A model generated the notes under the pieces. It worked only from the letters and a program-made list of their open reading frames with translations, ran no database searches and was not told the DNA's origin. A stretch of DNA of 64,000 nucleotides from Antilocapra americana (Eukaryota > Chordata > Mammalia > Artiodactyla > Antilocapridae), in assembly GCA_007570785.1 (NCBI GenBank), contig ML660201.1, positions 36,508,090 to 36,572,089 of the forward strand. Reading direction: 5' to 3'. Below, piece by piece: positions 32,690 to 44,482 of the stretch; position 1 is the stretch's first letter; each line of letters starts with the position of its first letter. Made by a program: the position numbers and the translations under genes.

Positions 32690-33140
32690 AACACCCGATA
32701 CCTGGGCTCTTAGATGTCATTTATCTCCAAACCTGTTTCTCTCAAATTCAGCCTCCGTGCTGGCTACAGAGTGATCCCCAAACTGGCTCACATCCTTCCT
32801 GGCTTAACACTCTTCAGTGACTTCGTAAGGACCTAGTGGTTCTTCAGTGTTACTTCTCACATCTCTCAGCCTAGACCTGCTGCTCTAGCCTCGTAAACTG
32901 CTTAGAGCATTTCCTACCTTAGCTTTCTGCTGCTGTCCCCACCATACGGTTTTAAAGTCTGTATGTCTGTCAGTAGATTCACTACATGGGATTACAATGA
33001 ACCAGCTAAGGGCATGGTTCTTGCAGAGAACTGTATCTCATTCATTTTTGATCTCTATGCACTGTACACAACATCTGGCTTCATTATAATTTATATTATT
33101 TCTCAATAAAATTTGCTGACCGCATAAATAAATGAAGGCA
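32690..33140 (+). mobile_element. L2 LINE 3' region
   Basis: 'gagtgatccccaaactggct', 'ctcagcctagacctgctgct', 'gcagagaactgtatctcatt' and the diverged tail 'tctcaataaaatttgctgac' follow L2 order. Confidence 0.65.
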
Positions 33141-33559
33141 ATGTATTTTTCCCTTACAGATAATGATGGCAAAACCCAATGTCTGTAATAATTACATCTT
33201 TGTAGACACTAACTAGCTTCTAATAGTGCTACATTATTTTCACCCAAATTCCTTAAACTAAAGGACAAGTTTTATTAATATCTGGGAGCCCTATTTCCGC
33301 GATGAAAAGAATCTTGCTTATTTCCATTTCCTCAAGCTTATTTTTTATGTTCCCTTGCTATTTCAGGAATACAGAGATGAAGACATACCTTTTCATAGTG
33401 AAGGATATATTGCTAGGTACTTTTCTAAACCAGAAATTGGAAAATCATGGGGAGATTTGGAATAACTTAGATTATTGCATAGTATTCTCCTGGTCTCTCA
33501 GTTTCAGTAATTTCACACTACTCTTCTATTTACTTCCCCTGCCCTTTTCTTTTGCTACT
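33141..33559. other. Unassigned sequence
   Basis: A 90-codon frame at 33302-33574 is hydrophobic by composition (T-rich DNA) and shows no family signature. Confidence 0.35.
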
Positions 33560-33910
33560 AGCAGCACATTGTAAGCTATTGTGAATTTGTTATCAACTCT
33601 CATCTCCAAATCCTCTTTAAGCCTTTTTGCTCTTTAGAAGAATTCTCAGTTTATGTCTATGCTTCATTGTATTTTCCCCAAAGTGTATTGTTTTATGTTT
33701 TTGTAAATTGAACTCATCACACTTAAATGTGTGTGCCTCTCCAAGGTCTCTAGATTATTCTGTACTGTTGATCTATTTTTCACTGTTTATGATTTTCTGC
33801 AAATAAGAATAATGTACAATTTACTTTGTGCTTCAGATCATTAATAAAGATATTAAATAGCTTGTGCTTCAGCTTTTGCCTTCTGGCTTCTTGCTTTTCC
33901 CAATTTGACT
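33560..33910 (-). mobile_element. Possible CR1/L3-type relic
   Basis: 'gattttctgcaaataagaat' and 'cagatcattaataaagatat' followed by 'taaatagcttg' recall a conserved CR1/L3-family segment. Weak. Confidence 0.3.
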
Positions 33911-34135
33911 CTGGCCTGTTAGCAGCTATTTTTTCATTCTGTCATTTTTTTCTTGTTAAAATAATAATAATAATATATAGACATATATATGCAGAAAGTA
34001 ACTTGTAACTTTCAGCACCAAGAAGCAGATAACCAAGATAAACATCATGTCAAAAGACATCTTTTTATTTTCCTCTGGAATATATGTGTTTGGGGGGAAT
34101 GTCAATTGGTTATTGTAATATTTATTGAAAATATT

Positions 34136-34336
34136 CTGCTGCTGCTGTTTAGTCACTAAGTTGTGTCTGACTCTGTGACCCCATGGACTATACTCCACCA
34201 GGCTCCTCTGTCCATGGAATTTTCCAGGAAAGAATACAGGAGAAGCTTGCCATTTAATTCTTCAGGGGATCTTCCCAACCCAGGGATCAAATCTATGTCT
34301 CTTGCTTGGCAGATGGATTCTTTATCACTGAGTCAC
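34136..34336 (-). repeat. Bov-tA SINE
   Basis: 'ctgctgctgtttagtcacta', 'tgtgaccccatggactatac', 'cttcccaacccagggatcaa', head complement 'ttctttatcactgagtca'. Head slightly shortened. Confidence 0.92.
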
Positions 34337-34354
34337 ATATTATAAGTACACTAT

Positions 34355-34612
34355 ATTAATAATAATAGATAACACTTGTAGAGTACTTGCTATGTTCCAG
34401 AACTCTCCTAAATATTACACATGGAATAGCTCTTTCAGTATGCCCAACTACTCTGTGAGGTAGCTACAGGTATCTCCTCCATTTCGCAGATGAGGAAACT
34501 GAGGCATCAAAGGCATAGGTCACAGAGTCAGTAATTGGCAGAGCTAGGACTCAAGCACAGGCTGTTTGGCTTTGGAATCTGGGCTCCTAAGCACCCCATT
34601 ATATTTGACTCA
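34355..34612 (-). repeat. MIR SINE, near full length
   Basis: 'gtagagtacttgctatgttc', 'tccatttcgcagatgaggaa', 'gtaattggcagagctaggac'. Well-preserved reverse MIR. Confidence 0.88.
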
Positions 34613-34689
34613 AACAAGCCCTTCCTAAATGAGAGATAGTGAAAAGAACCACACATGAGTCCCACCCCAAGAGGTTGACAACATAATTC

Positions 34690-35200
34690 AAGGTAATAAG
34701 CAGCCTGTGTGTACTTCTCCCTGCCCCCCTACTCCTCTCCGCAGTCAGTCACAGCCGGCCCTTACTGCCTTAACATTTCTTCTCTTCCTCCCCATTACCA
34801 GAACTTTGGTTCAGCACATAATGATCACATCTGAGACTACTACAGCTATCTCCCCAACTGTCTCCCTGATTCTATCCTGGGCCCCCCAAAATCATTCTCC
34901 ACAATGCAGACTGAGTTACTTTACAAAAACCCATCTATGATCTCCTAGCTTTCCTGTCAAAAGCTGTCACATGGCTCCCAGAACATATTCCAAACTCCTC
35001 AGCAGACATCCAAGGCCACCATCCCTTACTTTTCTCCACACCCTCCCCTGCATTCTACACTCCATGAAATTCATCCTGTGTTCACATGTGTCTACCCCTT
35101 TGAAGGAATTGTTTATTTATCACTCATCACTTGTGATACCCTCGCTACTCCCAGTATTCTGATTGGCAAGCCCTGGCTCATATACTTGTCTACATGTGGA
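34690..35200 (+). mobile_element. L2 LINE 3' ORF/UTR region
   Basis: 'actgtctccctgattctatc', 'tcattctccacaatgcagac', 'acatggctcccagaacatat', 'ccaaactcctcagcagacat' match the L2 consensus in order. The short plus frames are decayed L2. Confidence 0.75.
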
Positions 35201-35431
35201 AATGGAGGGGATGGAGCAGGGTCTACACCATGCAAAATGTATGGCATATGAATGAAGAAAGTGTAATTTCCCCCAATGAAAATAAGGGTTCTGTTGTCAG
35301 TATAAGGAGAGGTGAAGGCAGGTCAGGAAAACATAGCATATGTTCATCTTTCATCAGTTATCAAGGACATCCAACAGGCACTCAATAAATGACTTATTAA
35401 GGGCAGTACACAGGTAATAAATATCATATCA

Positions 35432-35653
35432 CCTGGTTTCTCAGGTGGCACTAGTGCTAAAGAACCTGCCTGCCAATGTGGGAGATGCAAGAAACAGTTT
35501 TGATCCCTGGGTCACGAAGATCCTCTGGAGGAGGGCACGGCAACCCACTCCAGTATTCTTGCCTGGAGGAACTCATAGACAAAGGAGCCTGGTGGGCTAC
35601 AGTCTATAGGGTCATGGAGAGTCAGACACAACTGAAGTGACTTAGCATGTATC
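35432..35653 (+). repeat. Bov-tA SINE
   Basis: 'tggtttctcaggtggcacta', 'gaggagggcacggcaaccca', 'ctgaagtgacttagcatgta'. Bov-tA2-like body. Confidence 0.93.
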
Positions 35654-36809
35654 ACACAGGGCTCTTAATCTGAAGGCTTCCAACTACCCAAGCTGATTTG
35701 TAATTTTAACCTCTTTTTTTGAATAAGCTCTTTAACCAATAACTTGAATTTCACATTATATGTAGAGAAAGTGATCTAAAAAGAGGTATGTGATTGAAAA
35801 TCATTAAAATGTCTGTAAAGAAGAAATTCGAATTTTCTTTGCATCAGAACATCTTTGAAGCAGTGCATCATTCATACAGCATATTACAACTCAGGGAAGA
35901 TTCTTAAAATTGCTTTGTAGCTGAGACACAGGTTTGGCTCCGCTGCTTATCTGCTTGAAAATTTATCATTATGATGAGACAAATGTCACAAGTGAACTGG
36001 ACCCAGAACTGTAAAATTTAGTCTATTTTGCCTGAGTTCCTTCTAGCACTGTATAGAGGTTATCTAAATGGATGTGGCCAAAGTGCTTTGTCATTTATCA
36101 TTTAAAAATGCTCAGCCATCTCTGGAAGTTCTTAGCTTCATTGGCAAATCAAGTGAGAAGTGAAGCTCATTGAATCTATCTAACCATCCCACTTTTATGC
36201 AGGATAAATCTACGTCTGGGGCTTTAAATGTCCTGCAACAATCAGTTATATGGATGAACCATGGGCCATTATTCAAGTTTTATCATAAACTCTGCCATCT
36301 CTAGAAGTGCCCTCTGAACTTGGAAATGGCTGTACTTTGGGGCCAATAAGAAAAAATCCCCCAACTTTATTCCGACCTTTAATGATATAGATAGAGAATG
36401 GAAAATGTTAAGGGCTAAGAAAAGATGTGAGAGCAATGTCTCTGCTCAAGTGAGGTATTTCTAGCTAGTCAATATTCTTAGACCCTTGAGCATATCCTGA
36501 ACGATGGCTCCCTCTGTGCTGATTTCTTGCTAAAGTAGCATTTGTTCAGCTTTCACGACTAATCGATTGTATTGGCTGGTAAATGAGACCAACAATTGTT
36601 CCTGAAGTTATTGGCATCTCAGCCCAATCTTTTCTAGCCCAATCTAAACTCTAGATTTGAGCACCAATGGAATATTGAGAACTCAGGAGTATCAGAGCTG
36701 GAAAGATACAACTGCTTTTTAGAGAATGAAGGTTGATTACTGAGCCTAGATTTCATGCACACTAAAAGGCTGAACCATTATCTATTTTTTTCCTAGTTTG
36801 TGTAAAGCA
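35654..36809. other. 1.15-kb repeat-poor block
   Basis: No recognised repeat. AT-rich, no long frame, with TAAT- and GATA-type sites. Candidate location for a conserved non-coding element, by absence of repeats only. Confidence 0.4.
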
Positions 36810-37300
36810 GTACTCTGACTGTTACGGTCTTGTAATAAATTTCCCCCGAACTGAGTAGCATAAAACAATTGTTTTATTTTGCTCATCACTGGGGAGTCAG
36901 GAAATAGGGAAGGGTTGAGTTGGGCAGCTATTATTTGGGGATCTGTCATTTGATTACAGTCAGGTGTTGGCTAGGACAAAGATATCTGGGTAGGACCTCC
37001 AAGATGGTTCATTCACCCAGCTGCAGTTGATGTTGACTACTGCCTGGGAGCTCAGCAAGTTTGTCTACCTTGTGTTTGCCTACCCATGGCATCTTCATGG
37101 TGATCTTGGAGGTAGTCAGATTTCTTACACAGCACTTAACTTTCCCAGAATGAGCATCCTAAGAAAACAAAGCAGAAGTTGTGTGGCCTTTTCAAACGAG
37201 CCTCAGAATTGTGTAGCACTATATCCACAGCATTCTTGTGGGTACAACATCACTAAGAGCCATGCAGATTTGGAGGAGGGGATCCAGACCCTCCTCTCTT
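36810..37300 (-). repeat. MaLR (MLT1-type) LTR
   Basis: 'actgagtagcataaaacaat', 'gctcatcactggggagtcag', 'gcagaagttgtgtggccttt' follow the reverse MLT1 pattern. An old solo LTR of the non-coding MaLR group; no internal retroviral region is seen. Confidence 0.65.
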
Positions 37301-37481
37301 AAGGGAAGAGTATCAAAAAAGTTGTACACGTGTTTTAAACCATGACAAAAGGCACTAAATGTCTTCCTCTTGTTGCCCAAGGTGATTTCTGGGAGTATGC
37401 ACTGTCCAGATACTTCAACATTCTTCATAATACTGGGAGTTATGGAAATATGATTTTAGCTCTGTTTTCCTCATGGAGAAA

Positions 37482-37708
37482 AGTGAAAGTAAAAGTCTCT
37501 AAGCCATGTCTGACTCTGCGATCCCATGGACTATACAGGCCACCCTTTGTGTCCCCATGGACCACACAGTCCATGGAATTCTCCAGGCCAGAATACTGGA
37601 GTGGGTAGCTGTTCCCTTCTTTAGGGGATCTTCCCAACCCAAGGATCAAACCCAGGTCTCCTACATTGCAGGCAGATTCTTTTACCAGCTGAACCACTGG
37701 AAGCCCAG
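37482..37708 (-). repeat. Bov-tA SINE with internal duplication
   Basis: 'gaaagtaaaagtctctaagc' start and the head complement 'ccagctgaaccactggaagc'. Between 37520 and 37580 the 'ccatggac' region is repeated: an extra ~29 bp precedes 'cacagtccatggaattctcc'. Confidence 0.9.
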
Positions 37709-38417
37709 TATCAAATATCAGTGCATTATTTCTCATTTGAAACACAGCCAAGAATTTTATTCCAGTTACATAGGGGGACAAGAAGAACTGAGAAGCATTT
37801 GGATCTGACTCAAGAAACTGGGATGTTAAATCTACCTGTAATGCAAAACCAATCTTACCTAGTGCTCTGTAAATTCTCTACTGAGTTTGACAAGATTTTA
37901 TTTCTAACCCAGCAAATGAAAAACCCATTTGGACTACCTCGTTTTTGAATAGCTGCATATTAAAGATAAATATGAGGCCATGAATGATATGTTGTCTGCT
38001 TTGTAAAATCAAGAGAATACAAATTGTGCTGTCTTTTTTTTTTTAAATAAGCAATTTCCTTCTATAGACCTTTAATACTAGCAAAACTGTAAAGGTCTAT
38101 TGCTGATCTAGATTATCCTGTAGAAAAATGAAATCTTTTCAAAGTCAACATTAAAATTCACATTAGTCAGAGTTTTCTTTTTCACGATTTATCTTAGAGT
38201 GTGCCTGTGGGAGCTGTTTTGCTCCATGTACAATACTATCACTGCTGGTTTTAGCTACGTTGGCCGTGTGGTGTTATCTATTATACAGAAGAGTTTGCTA
38301 GTTCATTAAATAACTGATAAGGGCTCAACTACCTGAACCAGTCTTTCAGATGTGATACAGTTTGTTAATGTATTTTACATATGGTAAGACTTCTATTTCT
38401 TCACACCTGGAGTCAAT
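37709..38417. other. Unassigned sequence
   Basis: AT-rich, poly(T) at 38035-38044. A 75-codon frame at 37721-37948 starts beside the SINE; no domain. Confidence 0.35.
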
Positions 38418-38808
38418 CAGTTCAGTTGCTCAGTCGTGTCTGACTCTTTGTGACCCGATGGACTCCAGCATGCCAGTCTGTCACCAACTCCCAGAGCTTG
38501 TTCAAACTCATATCCACTGAGTCAGTGATGCCATCCAACCATCTCATCCTCTGTCGTCCCCTTCTCCTCCTGCCTTCAACGTTTCCCAGCATCAGGGTCT
38601 TTTCCAGTTAATCAGTTCTTTGCATCAGTTGGTCCAAAGTAATGGAGTTTCAGCTTCGGTATCAGTCCAGTGAATATTCAGGACTGATTTCCTTTAGGAT
38701 GGACTGGTTGGATCTCCTTGAAGTCCAAGGGACTCTCAAGAGTCTTCCCAATACCACAGTTCAAAAGCTTCAATTCTTCGGTGCTCAGCTTTCTTTATAG
38801 TCCAACTC
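38418..38808 (-). mobile_element. BovB LINE 3' end
   Basis: 'cagttcagttgctcagtcgt' start, 'catcctctgtcgtccccttc', 'ggatggactggttggatctc', ending within the 'agtccaactctta' region. 5'-truncated; only the last ORF part and UTR remain. Confidence 0.92.
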
Positions 38809-38929
38809 TTACTACTACTACATTTGTAGTATTAGATTAAAAGTAGTGCTAAGCAGACTAGATTTCAGAGTATATGCATGTCAGCTTTATTTTAGTGGCA
38901 TCCTAAAGAACAATGGTTTATTTGCTTGC

Positions 38930-39205
38930 AATGCAGAAGACTCCAGTTTGATCCCTGGCTCGGGAAGATCCGCTGGAGAAGGGAAAGGCTACCCACTCCA
39001 GTATTCTTGGGCTTCTCTGGTGACTCAGCTGATAAAGAATCTGCCCACAATGCAGGAGACCTGGGTTCATTCCCTGGGTTGGGAAGATCTCCTAAGAAGG
39101 GAAAGGCTATCTACTTCAGTATTCTGGCCTGGAGAATTCCATGGACTACATAGTCCATGGGGTTGTAAAGAGTTGGACGTAACTGAGCAACTTTCACTCT
39201 ATGTA
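38930..39205 (+). repeat. Bov-tA dimer-type SINE
   Basis: A first Bov-tA, lacking its head, runs to 'ccactccagtattctt' (39008). A complete second one follows at once from 'gggcttctctggtgactcag' (39009) to 'ctgagcaactttcactc'. This composite form recurs in ruminant genomes. Confidence 0.88.
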
Positions 39206-39489
39206 TTTTGAGCAAATGAATTAAGCTATGTTGTTGTACTTGTATCTATTGAAAGAAAAAGATTCTCCTTGATTTAGTACAAGTGGAATTTACAATAACT
39301 ATGACAATTATTTAATATTGTTTTTGTTTTCTGTTTCTCAGGCCAAAATAAGGCTGGGAGGTTTTTTTCCTAAAGTACTTATATTAGTGTACTTACAGCT
39401 ACCATTTTGATTAAAAAGCAAAACAAAATAGTCCTCTTCTTATTGTTTGTATGTTCCTATTTTTAAGTAACATAATATTTTAAAAATAC

Positions 39490-40026
39490 AGTCATTTATC
39501 TAATTGCCAGGGTAGTACTTTAAATAAAAAGAAGACAAGAATTTTTAAAACCTTTGTATCTCACTGCCTAAAGATTATATGCTTGTATTTTTCAATTGAT
39601 TTCTCTAGTATAGTATACATATGCACACATACACATGGATTATATCTGAATCAGTTTAAAATGTTAGAAAATTAAAAATCTTCTTCCTTCAGAACCTCAA
39701 TTCTCTAGCTCCTTTACATGGAGGCTCCAATGTTTTCTGTTCTTTCTTCTTGCAGAGATACTTTAAGCAGATTTAAATAGCTTTATGTATGTTCTTTCCT
39801 TCTCCCCAACCCAAATAGTAGCTTAATATTCAAACTGTTGTATGCCTTGTTTTTTTTTTCATTTTATAATCTATCTTTACAGCTATTTCCATATTAATAT
39901 CTCTTCTGTTAAAAATGATGTATAGCATTCAATGTACAATGCAGATATATAAATAATTTACTTAATCAGTTCCCTATTAAGTTATTTGTTTCCAATCTTC
40001 TGTTTTTGTAATTCTGCAATGAGTGA
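39490..40026 (-). mobile_element. Ancient L1M 3' region, left part
   Basis: 'cttaatcagttccctattaa', 'tgtttccaatcttctgtttt', 'ttctgcaatgagtgatcttg' are the antisense of old L1M. Continues at 40646 after the inserted LTR. Confidence 0.7.
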
Positions 40027-40645
40027 TCTTGTGTATTAGCTTACTAGGACTGCTGGGCCAAAGCACCATGAACTGGTTGACTTATTAATAGAAATCTATT
40101 ATCTCAGAGTTCTGAGGCTTGAAATCTAAAATTGAAATGCTGGCAGCATTTGTTCCTTCTGAAGGCTCTGAGAGAAGGATCTAGCTCCATGCCTCTCTCC
40201 TTGGCTTGTATATACCCATCTTTCCCTATGTCTCTGCACATCATCTTCTTTCTCTGTGTTCAAATTTCCTCTTTTTACACCAGTCATAATGGATTAATGT
40301 TAGTCGCTCAGTCATGTCTGACTCTTTGCAACCCAATCAACTATAGTCCGCCAAGCATGTAGTTCTCCAGGCAAGAATACTGGTGTGGGTAGCCATTCCC
40401 TTCTCCAGAAGATCTTTCCAACCCAGGGACTGAACCTGGATGTTCCGCACTGCAGGCAGATTCTTTACCATCTGAGCCACCAGAGGTGCACCATAATAAA
40501 TTAGGACTCACCTTAATTATCTCATTTTAACTTCATTACCTTCTAAGGACCCTACCTCCAAATAAGGTCGTGTTCTGAGGTAGTGGGTTTAGGACTTTCA
40601 TATGAAAATTTTGAGAGGGACACAATTCAATCTACAATGCCTGTT
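40027..40645 (-). repeat. MaLR (MLT1-type) LTR nested in L1M, split by SINE
   Basis: 'gtattagcttactaggactg', 'tctcagagttctgaggcttg', and on the far side 'ctacctccaaataaggtcgt' and 'gagggacacaattcaatcta' are reverse MLT1A/B sequence. The Bov-tA at 40300-40490 interrupts it. Confidence 0.75.
40300..40490 (-). repeat. Bov-tA SINE nested in MLT1
   Basis: 'gtcgctcagtcatgtctgac' to the head complement 'catctgagccaccagaggtg'. Flanks 'cataatggatta' and 'cataataaatta' look like a diverged TSD. Confidence 0.92.
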
Positions 40646-41000
40646 GTATATATCACTTTGCACATAATAAAAGTGTATTTGGGGACAAATTTCTAGAAAT
40701 CATATAGCTGAATCAAAGGTTACATATACTTGTAACTTTTATAGATATTGCCAAGTTATCCTCTATAAAAATTGTAGCAATTTATAGCTCTCATGAGCAA
40801 TGGATGAACATACTGTCTCCCTTAGCCTCTTACATAATCTCTTATTGACGGCTGGATCTTTGGAAATCCAGTAAGTGAAAATTGTTCTTTATCTAGTTAA
40901 AACTTGCATTTTTCATAAAAGCATGAACTTGAGCATTTTTTTCCACATTTTGAGTGTATGTTTTTATAAAAATTTGGAATCAAACCATAATAACATTTTA
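40646..41000 (-). mobile_element. Ancient L1M 3' region, right part
   Basis: 'caaatttctagaaatcatat', 'agatattgccaagttatcct', 'atctagttaaaacttgcatt' continue the old L1M after the nested LTR. Confidence 0.7.
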
Positions 41001-41059
41001 TCGTTTTTTGAGCTTAAGCAATATTAATGGGTATGCTTCTATATTATGCAACATTTTTC

Positions 41060-41200
41060 TGCAATAGGCTTTGTACTATACCATTCTATATCTGTATCAA
41101 AATTTATTTAATTAATTCCCTATTGTACATTTATGTTGTTTCCAACATTTTCACTTTAAAAATAATGCCAAGATAACTATAGAGATAAATCTTTGGGCAC
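41060..41200 (-). mobile_element. Second L1M fragment
   Basis: 'taattccctattgtacattt' and 'tgttgtttccaacattttca' repeat the same L1M region seen at 39960-40010, so this is a separate or duplicated copy. Confidence 0.55.
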
Positions 41201-41571
41201 AGTAGGAATAGAAATGATGTCTTCACTTAATTGTAGATAGATTATTGAAGCTGAATTGATATTTAGATGAAGTCATGTCAATGTCCACCTTTTAACTCTA
41301 TTTCCCTTACAAAATGTTTTTGCTTGTGATTTTAAGAAAGTCACTTCTCAATAACTAAGGTTGTACTTAGATTTTTTTTTCTGTACTACATCTCAATTTT
41401 CCTGTAATAAAATTCATTTGTCTCTGAAATTAGCTGTGCCATGCACTACATCATATTATGAGTATGAGTGGATAGTACTACTTAGGCAGCGCAGCAGGCA
41501 ACATACTTTTGGACATTTGAGGTTTGGTGTCTCTCAATTTACTGCTTATACTCGTATCTAGAGCTAACAGA

Positions 41572-41655
41572 ATAACAGCAAGCAATACTTACTGAGGGCT
41601 TGAAATATATTAACTTTTTAATTCTTTCAGTAAAGACAGGATAACTAATGGGAGG
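41572..41655 (-). repeat. MIR SINE scrap
   Basis: 'caatacttactgagggcttg' and the following AT text are the reverse MIR 3' part. Confidence 0.45.
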
Positions 41656-41679
41656 ACACTGTAACAGATGGTTATTGTT

Positions 41680-42080
41680 ATAATAGTGCTGTGTAACAAG
41701 CTATCCCAAATCTCAGTGCTTATAACAGCAAGCATTTAATTTTGTTTTGGTCATGGACTGACATTTGGCTAAGGTTCTGCTGTGCTTGGTCAGCATTAGC
41801 TAACTGTGGTTCCAATCTACATATTGGGTGCAAATTTATTCCACATTTCTCTTATCCTCATTTGAAACAGAATCTACCCCTAGAATGTTCCTTACCTGAT
41901 GGATAGCAAGAATGTAAGAAGCAAGCCAATTTTACGGGGCCACATATGTGACCCCCACTAACATTTTGCTGGCAAAAGCAAGTATGTCAGTGACCCAAAT
42001 GTGATAGCAACATGGCAGAGAAGCATACTTCACTCACAGTGGGAGAGAAATATACAAAAGAGAAATGTACAGTTACATGG
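41680..42080 (-). repeat. MaLR (MLT1-type) LTR
   Basis: 'gctgtgtaacaagctatccc', 'tctcagtgcttataacagca', 'tctgctgtgcttggtcagca' match reverse MLT1. Confidence 0.65.
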
Positions 42081-42255
42081 TTAATTCTATCACAGGAGAG
42101 TGAAGAACTGGAACCAATAATTTAATCTACCATAGAGACTTTTGAAGAATGGGTGAGTAAGTAACAAATTTCAAAAGTTTCACATGGAGACCAATTCCAT
42201 TTCTTTTTTTGGTTAACACTGCATCTGAAATTCTACAGGGCTAAATGTCTAAAAA

Positions 42256-42465
42256 GTGAGTGAAGTGAAGTCACTCAGTGTGTACGACTCTTACGACTCC
42301 ATGGACTGTAGCCTACCAGGCTCCTCCATCCATAGAATTTTCCAGGCAAGAGTACTGGAGTGGGTTGCCGTTTCCTTCTCCAGGGTATCTTCCCAACCCA
42401 GGGATTGAACCCAGGTCTCCCACATTGCAGGCAGACGCTTTACCATCTGAGCCACCAGGGAAGCC
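42256..42465 (-). repeat. Bov-tA SINE
   Basis: 'gtgaagtgaagtcactcagt', 'ctccatggactgtagcctac', 'cttcccaacccagggattga', head complement 'gagccaccagggaagcc'. Complete. Confidence 0.95.
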
Positions 42466-43794
42466 AAGATCTTTTTAATTTGAGAGATATTTAATTTTAC
42501 ATATCAATTAGGATCTAAAGAAAAATCCAAACTTCTGAAAGAAGAGCCCTGCTTATACACTGATTATAATGTTCTGGGGAAGAAAATAGACATTTATATA
42601 AATAATCCAGAGCAAGATGTAAGATGGTACATGTCCTTAAATGATCAGTTGCAAGTAAAATGGTAGAGGGATTTACTATACAATGACTGAGTTTTCCTAG
42701 TTTGATCTTCCAGTTACTAAGTTTTTTTTTTTCTCTCTGTACTGAGAAATGCAGAAGAAATTGCCTAACAGCTAAACTTGGAAAAGTTTTACATTTCCCA
42801 GAAATACTAATGTAATTTTTATTATGCATATTTTGGAAGGAGACTATAGGAGCGCCACAGTTTCAGAAAAACAGATTAATGTGTTTTCTAAGTCTTCTGT
42901 CTTTCAACAAATTGAACAGTCTGGAGTGTCAAATTGAAAATATGAAAGGAAAAAATCTGCTAGTATGAAGAATTGCATGAATAAAAATGTAAGACAATGT
43001 GATCCATTGTTGAAATATTTAAAAATTCCTTTAGTCTTTGATTAAATTAAAAAAAGTGAAGTTAGAAAAACAAACAATAATATAGCTCTCTAGAAATACT
43101 TCATTTTGGGTTACTTTCTTTTAGAAATTATAGAAAATAATTCACCAGTGAATCCAGGAAACCATTGCTAGTTGTCAGTCTTGATATGAAAAAAATACAG
43201 TAGTTTGAGAAAAAGATATTCTAACCAGCATCTCAACTTTTATTCTTGTTTTGAACAGAATTAACTGAAGGATCATTTTGATGGTGAAAAAACATCCATA
43301 TATTCTAGTGCATTTCCATATAGATTATTTCAGAAATTGAGACAGATTTCTAAAGAAACATTATTTTACCATCCATGATATAGATGTTTAAATTAATTTT
43401 TCCCAACAACTTGCTAATATTTTTATAGTCTATGTGAGAGTAATAGAGAATGAAATTGGTTAACAGTGGTACCAGTAAGCTCATTAAAATGTAAAAGAAT
43501 TTTCCTTCCTGCAAGAGGTAAATTTGGGGACAGCTAAGAGGAACAGTTCCCACATTCATTTGATAGGTTTAAACTCATTAACAAGGATGCAAAAATAATC
43601 TAACTGGATGAAGACAGTAATATAATAATTCAGGCTCTTGATTACTGTGTTATTATAAGACTGTGAGTTACCTTGTCTGATAAGGTATGTGTTTAAATTC
43701 AAAGTCACATATATGTATTGGGTTACTCTTCATCAGGCAGAGATTTTAAAGGAGGAATCTTCAGGTGGTCAAACAAAAAGAGCACAAAATGTGG
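42466..43794. other. 1.3-kb AT-rich unassigned block
   Basis: No repeat recognised. Minus-strand frames of 104 codons (42515-42829) and 69 codons (43350-43559) show no domain. Confidence 0.35.
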
Positions 43795-43930
43795 TCTTTC
43801 AAGATATGATTTTGAGTTCCAATTTTGTCATTTATTAAGCAGTTGAGTTTCTCAAACTTAATTTTCTCCTCTATAAAATGTGGATAAAGATACCAGTTGC
43901 AAAGGCTGTGATGATCATGAAGTGAAATAA
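43795..43930 (+). repeat. MIR SINE fragment
   Basis: 'gatatgattttgagttccaa', 'ttctcctctataaaatgtgg', 'aaggctgtgatgatcatgaa' in MIR order. Confidence 0.65.
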
Positions 43931-44031
43931 TTTTATAATATAAAAATTTAATAACATAAAATGTAGTTTATAATATATAATTATACAGTATTTATAAATA
44001 TAACATAATTGCCTCAGACACATTGATAGCC

Positions 44032-44096
44032 AATAACCTGGCTTGCTGCAGTCCATAGGGTTGCAAACAGTCAAACGTGACTGAGCTACTGAACAA
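44032..44096 (+). repeat. Bov-A 3' fragment
   Basis: 'gcttgctgcagtccataggg' and 'cgtgactgagctactgaaca' are the last part of Bov-A. 5'-truncated. Confidence 0.75.
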
Positions 44097-44150
44097 CAAT
44101 AATTATTATTAGGATTTTCTTTCAGAAAGATGATATTTAAAAAACATTTT

Positions 44151-44346
44151 GGGGGACTTCCCTAGTGGTTCTTTGGCTAAGACTCTGCACTCCCAATGCA
44201 GAGGGCCTGGGTTCAATCTCTGATCGGGGAACTAGATCCCACAAGCTGCAACTCAGAGTTTGTATGCCACTACTAAAGATCCTGTATGCCACAAGGAAAA
44301 TCAAAGATCCTGGGTGACACAACTAAAATTTGGTGGAGTCAAATAA
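44151..44346 (+). repeat. CHR SINE with 18-bp TSD
   Basis: 'gggacttccctagtggttct' head, (AAAT)-type tail. TSD 'atatttaaaaaacatttt' (44133-44150) and 'atatttaaaaagatatttt' (44347-44365). Confidence 0.93.
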
Positions 44347-44482
44347 ATATTTAAAAAGATATTTTTCTAATTTAAGAAATACACAGATTTGCATTTATTT
44401 TTGAATCAATTAAATGTTGCAGAGATATTCTGTGCCATAGTCAACTCTCATGACTAGAGGGGCTTATAGAAAGGTAAGTGTA

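Noticed and set aside
33302..33574. 90-codon frame rich in Leu, Phe and Ser
   Set aside because: Hydrophobicity follows from T-rich DNA; no signal for a membrane-protein family and no neighbouring exon.
36810..37300. MaLR LTRs as evidence of a provirus
   Set aside because: All LTR pieces here are solo and non-coding; no internal retroviral region was seen near any of them.
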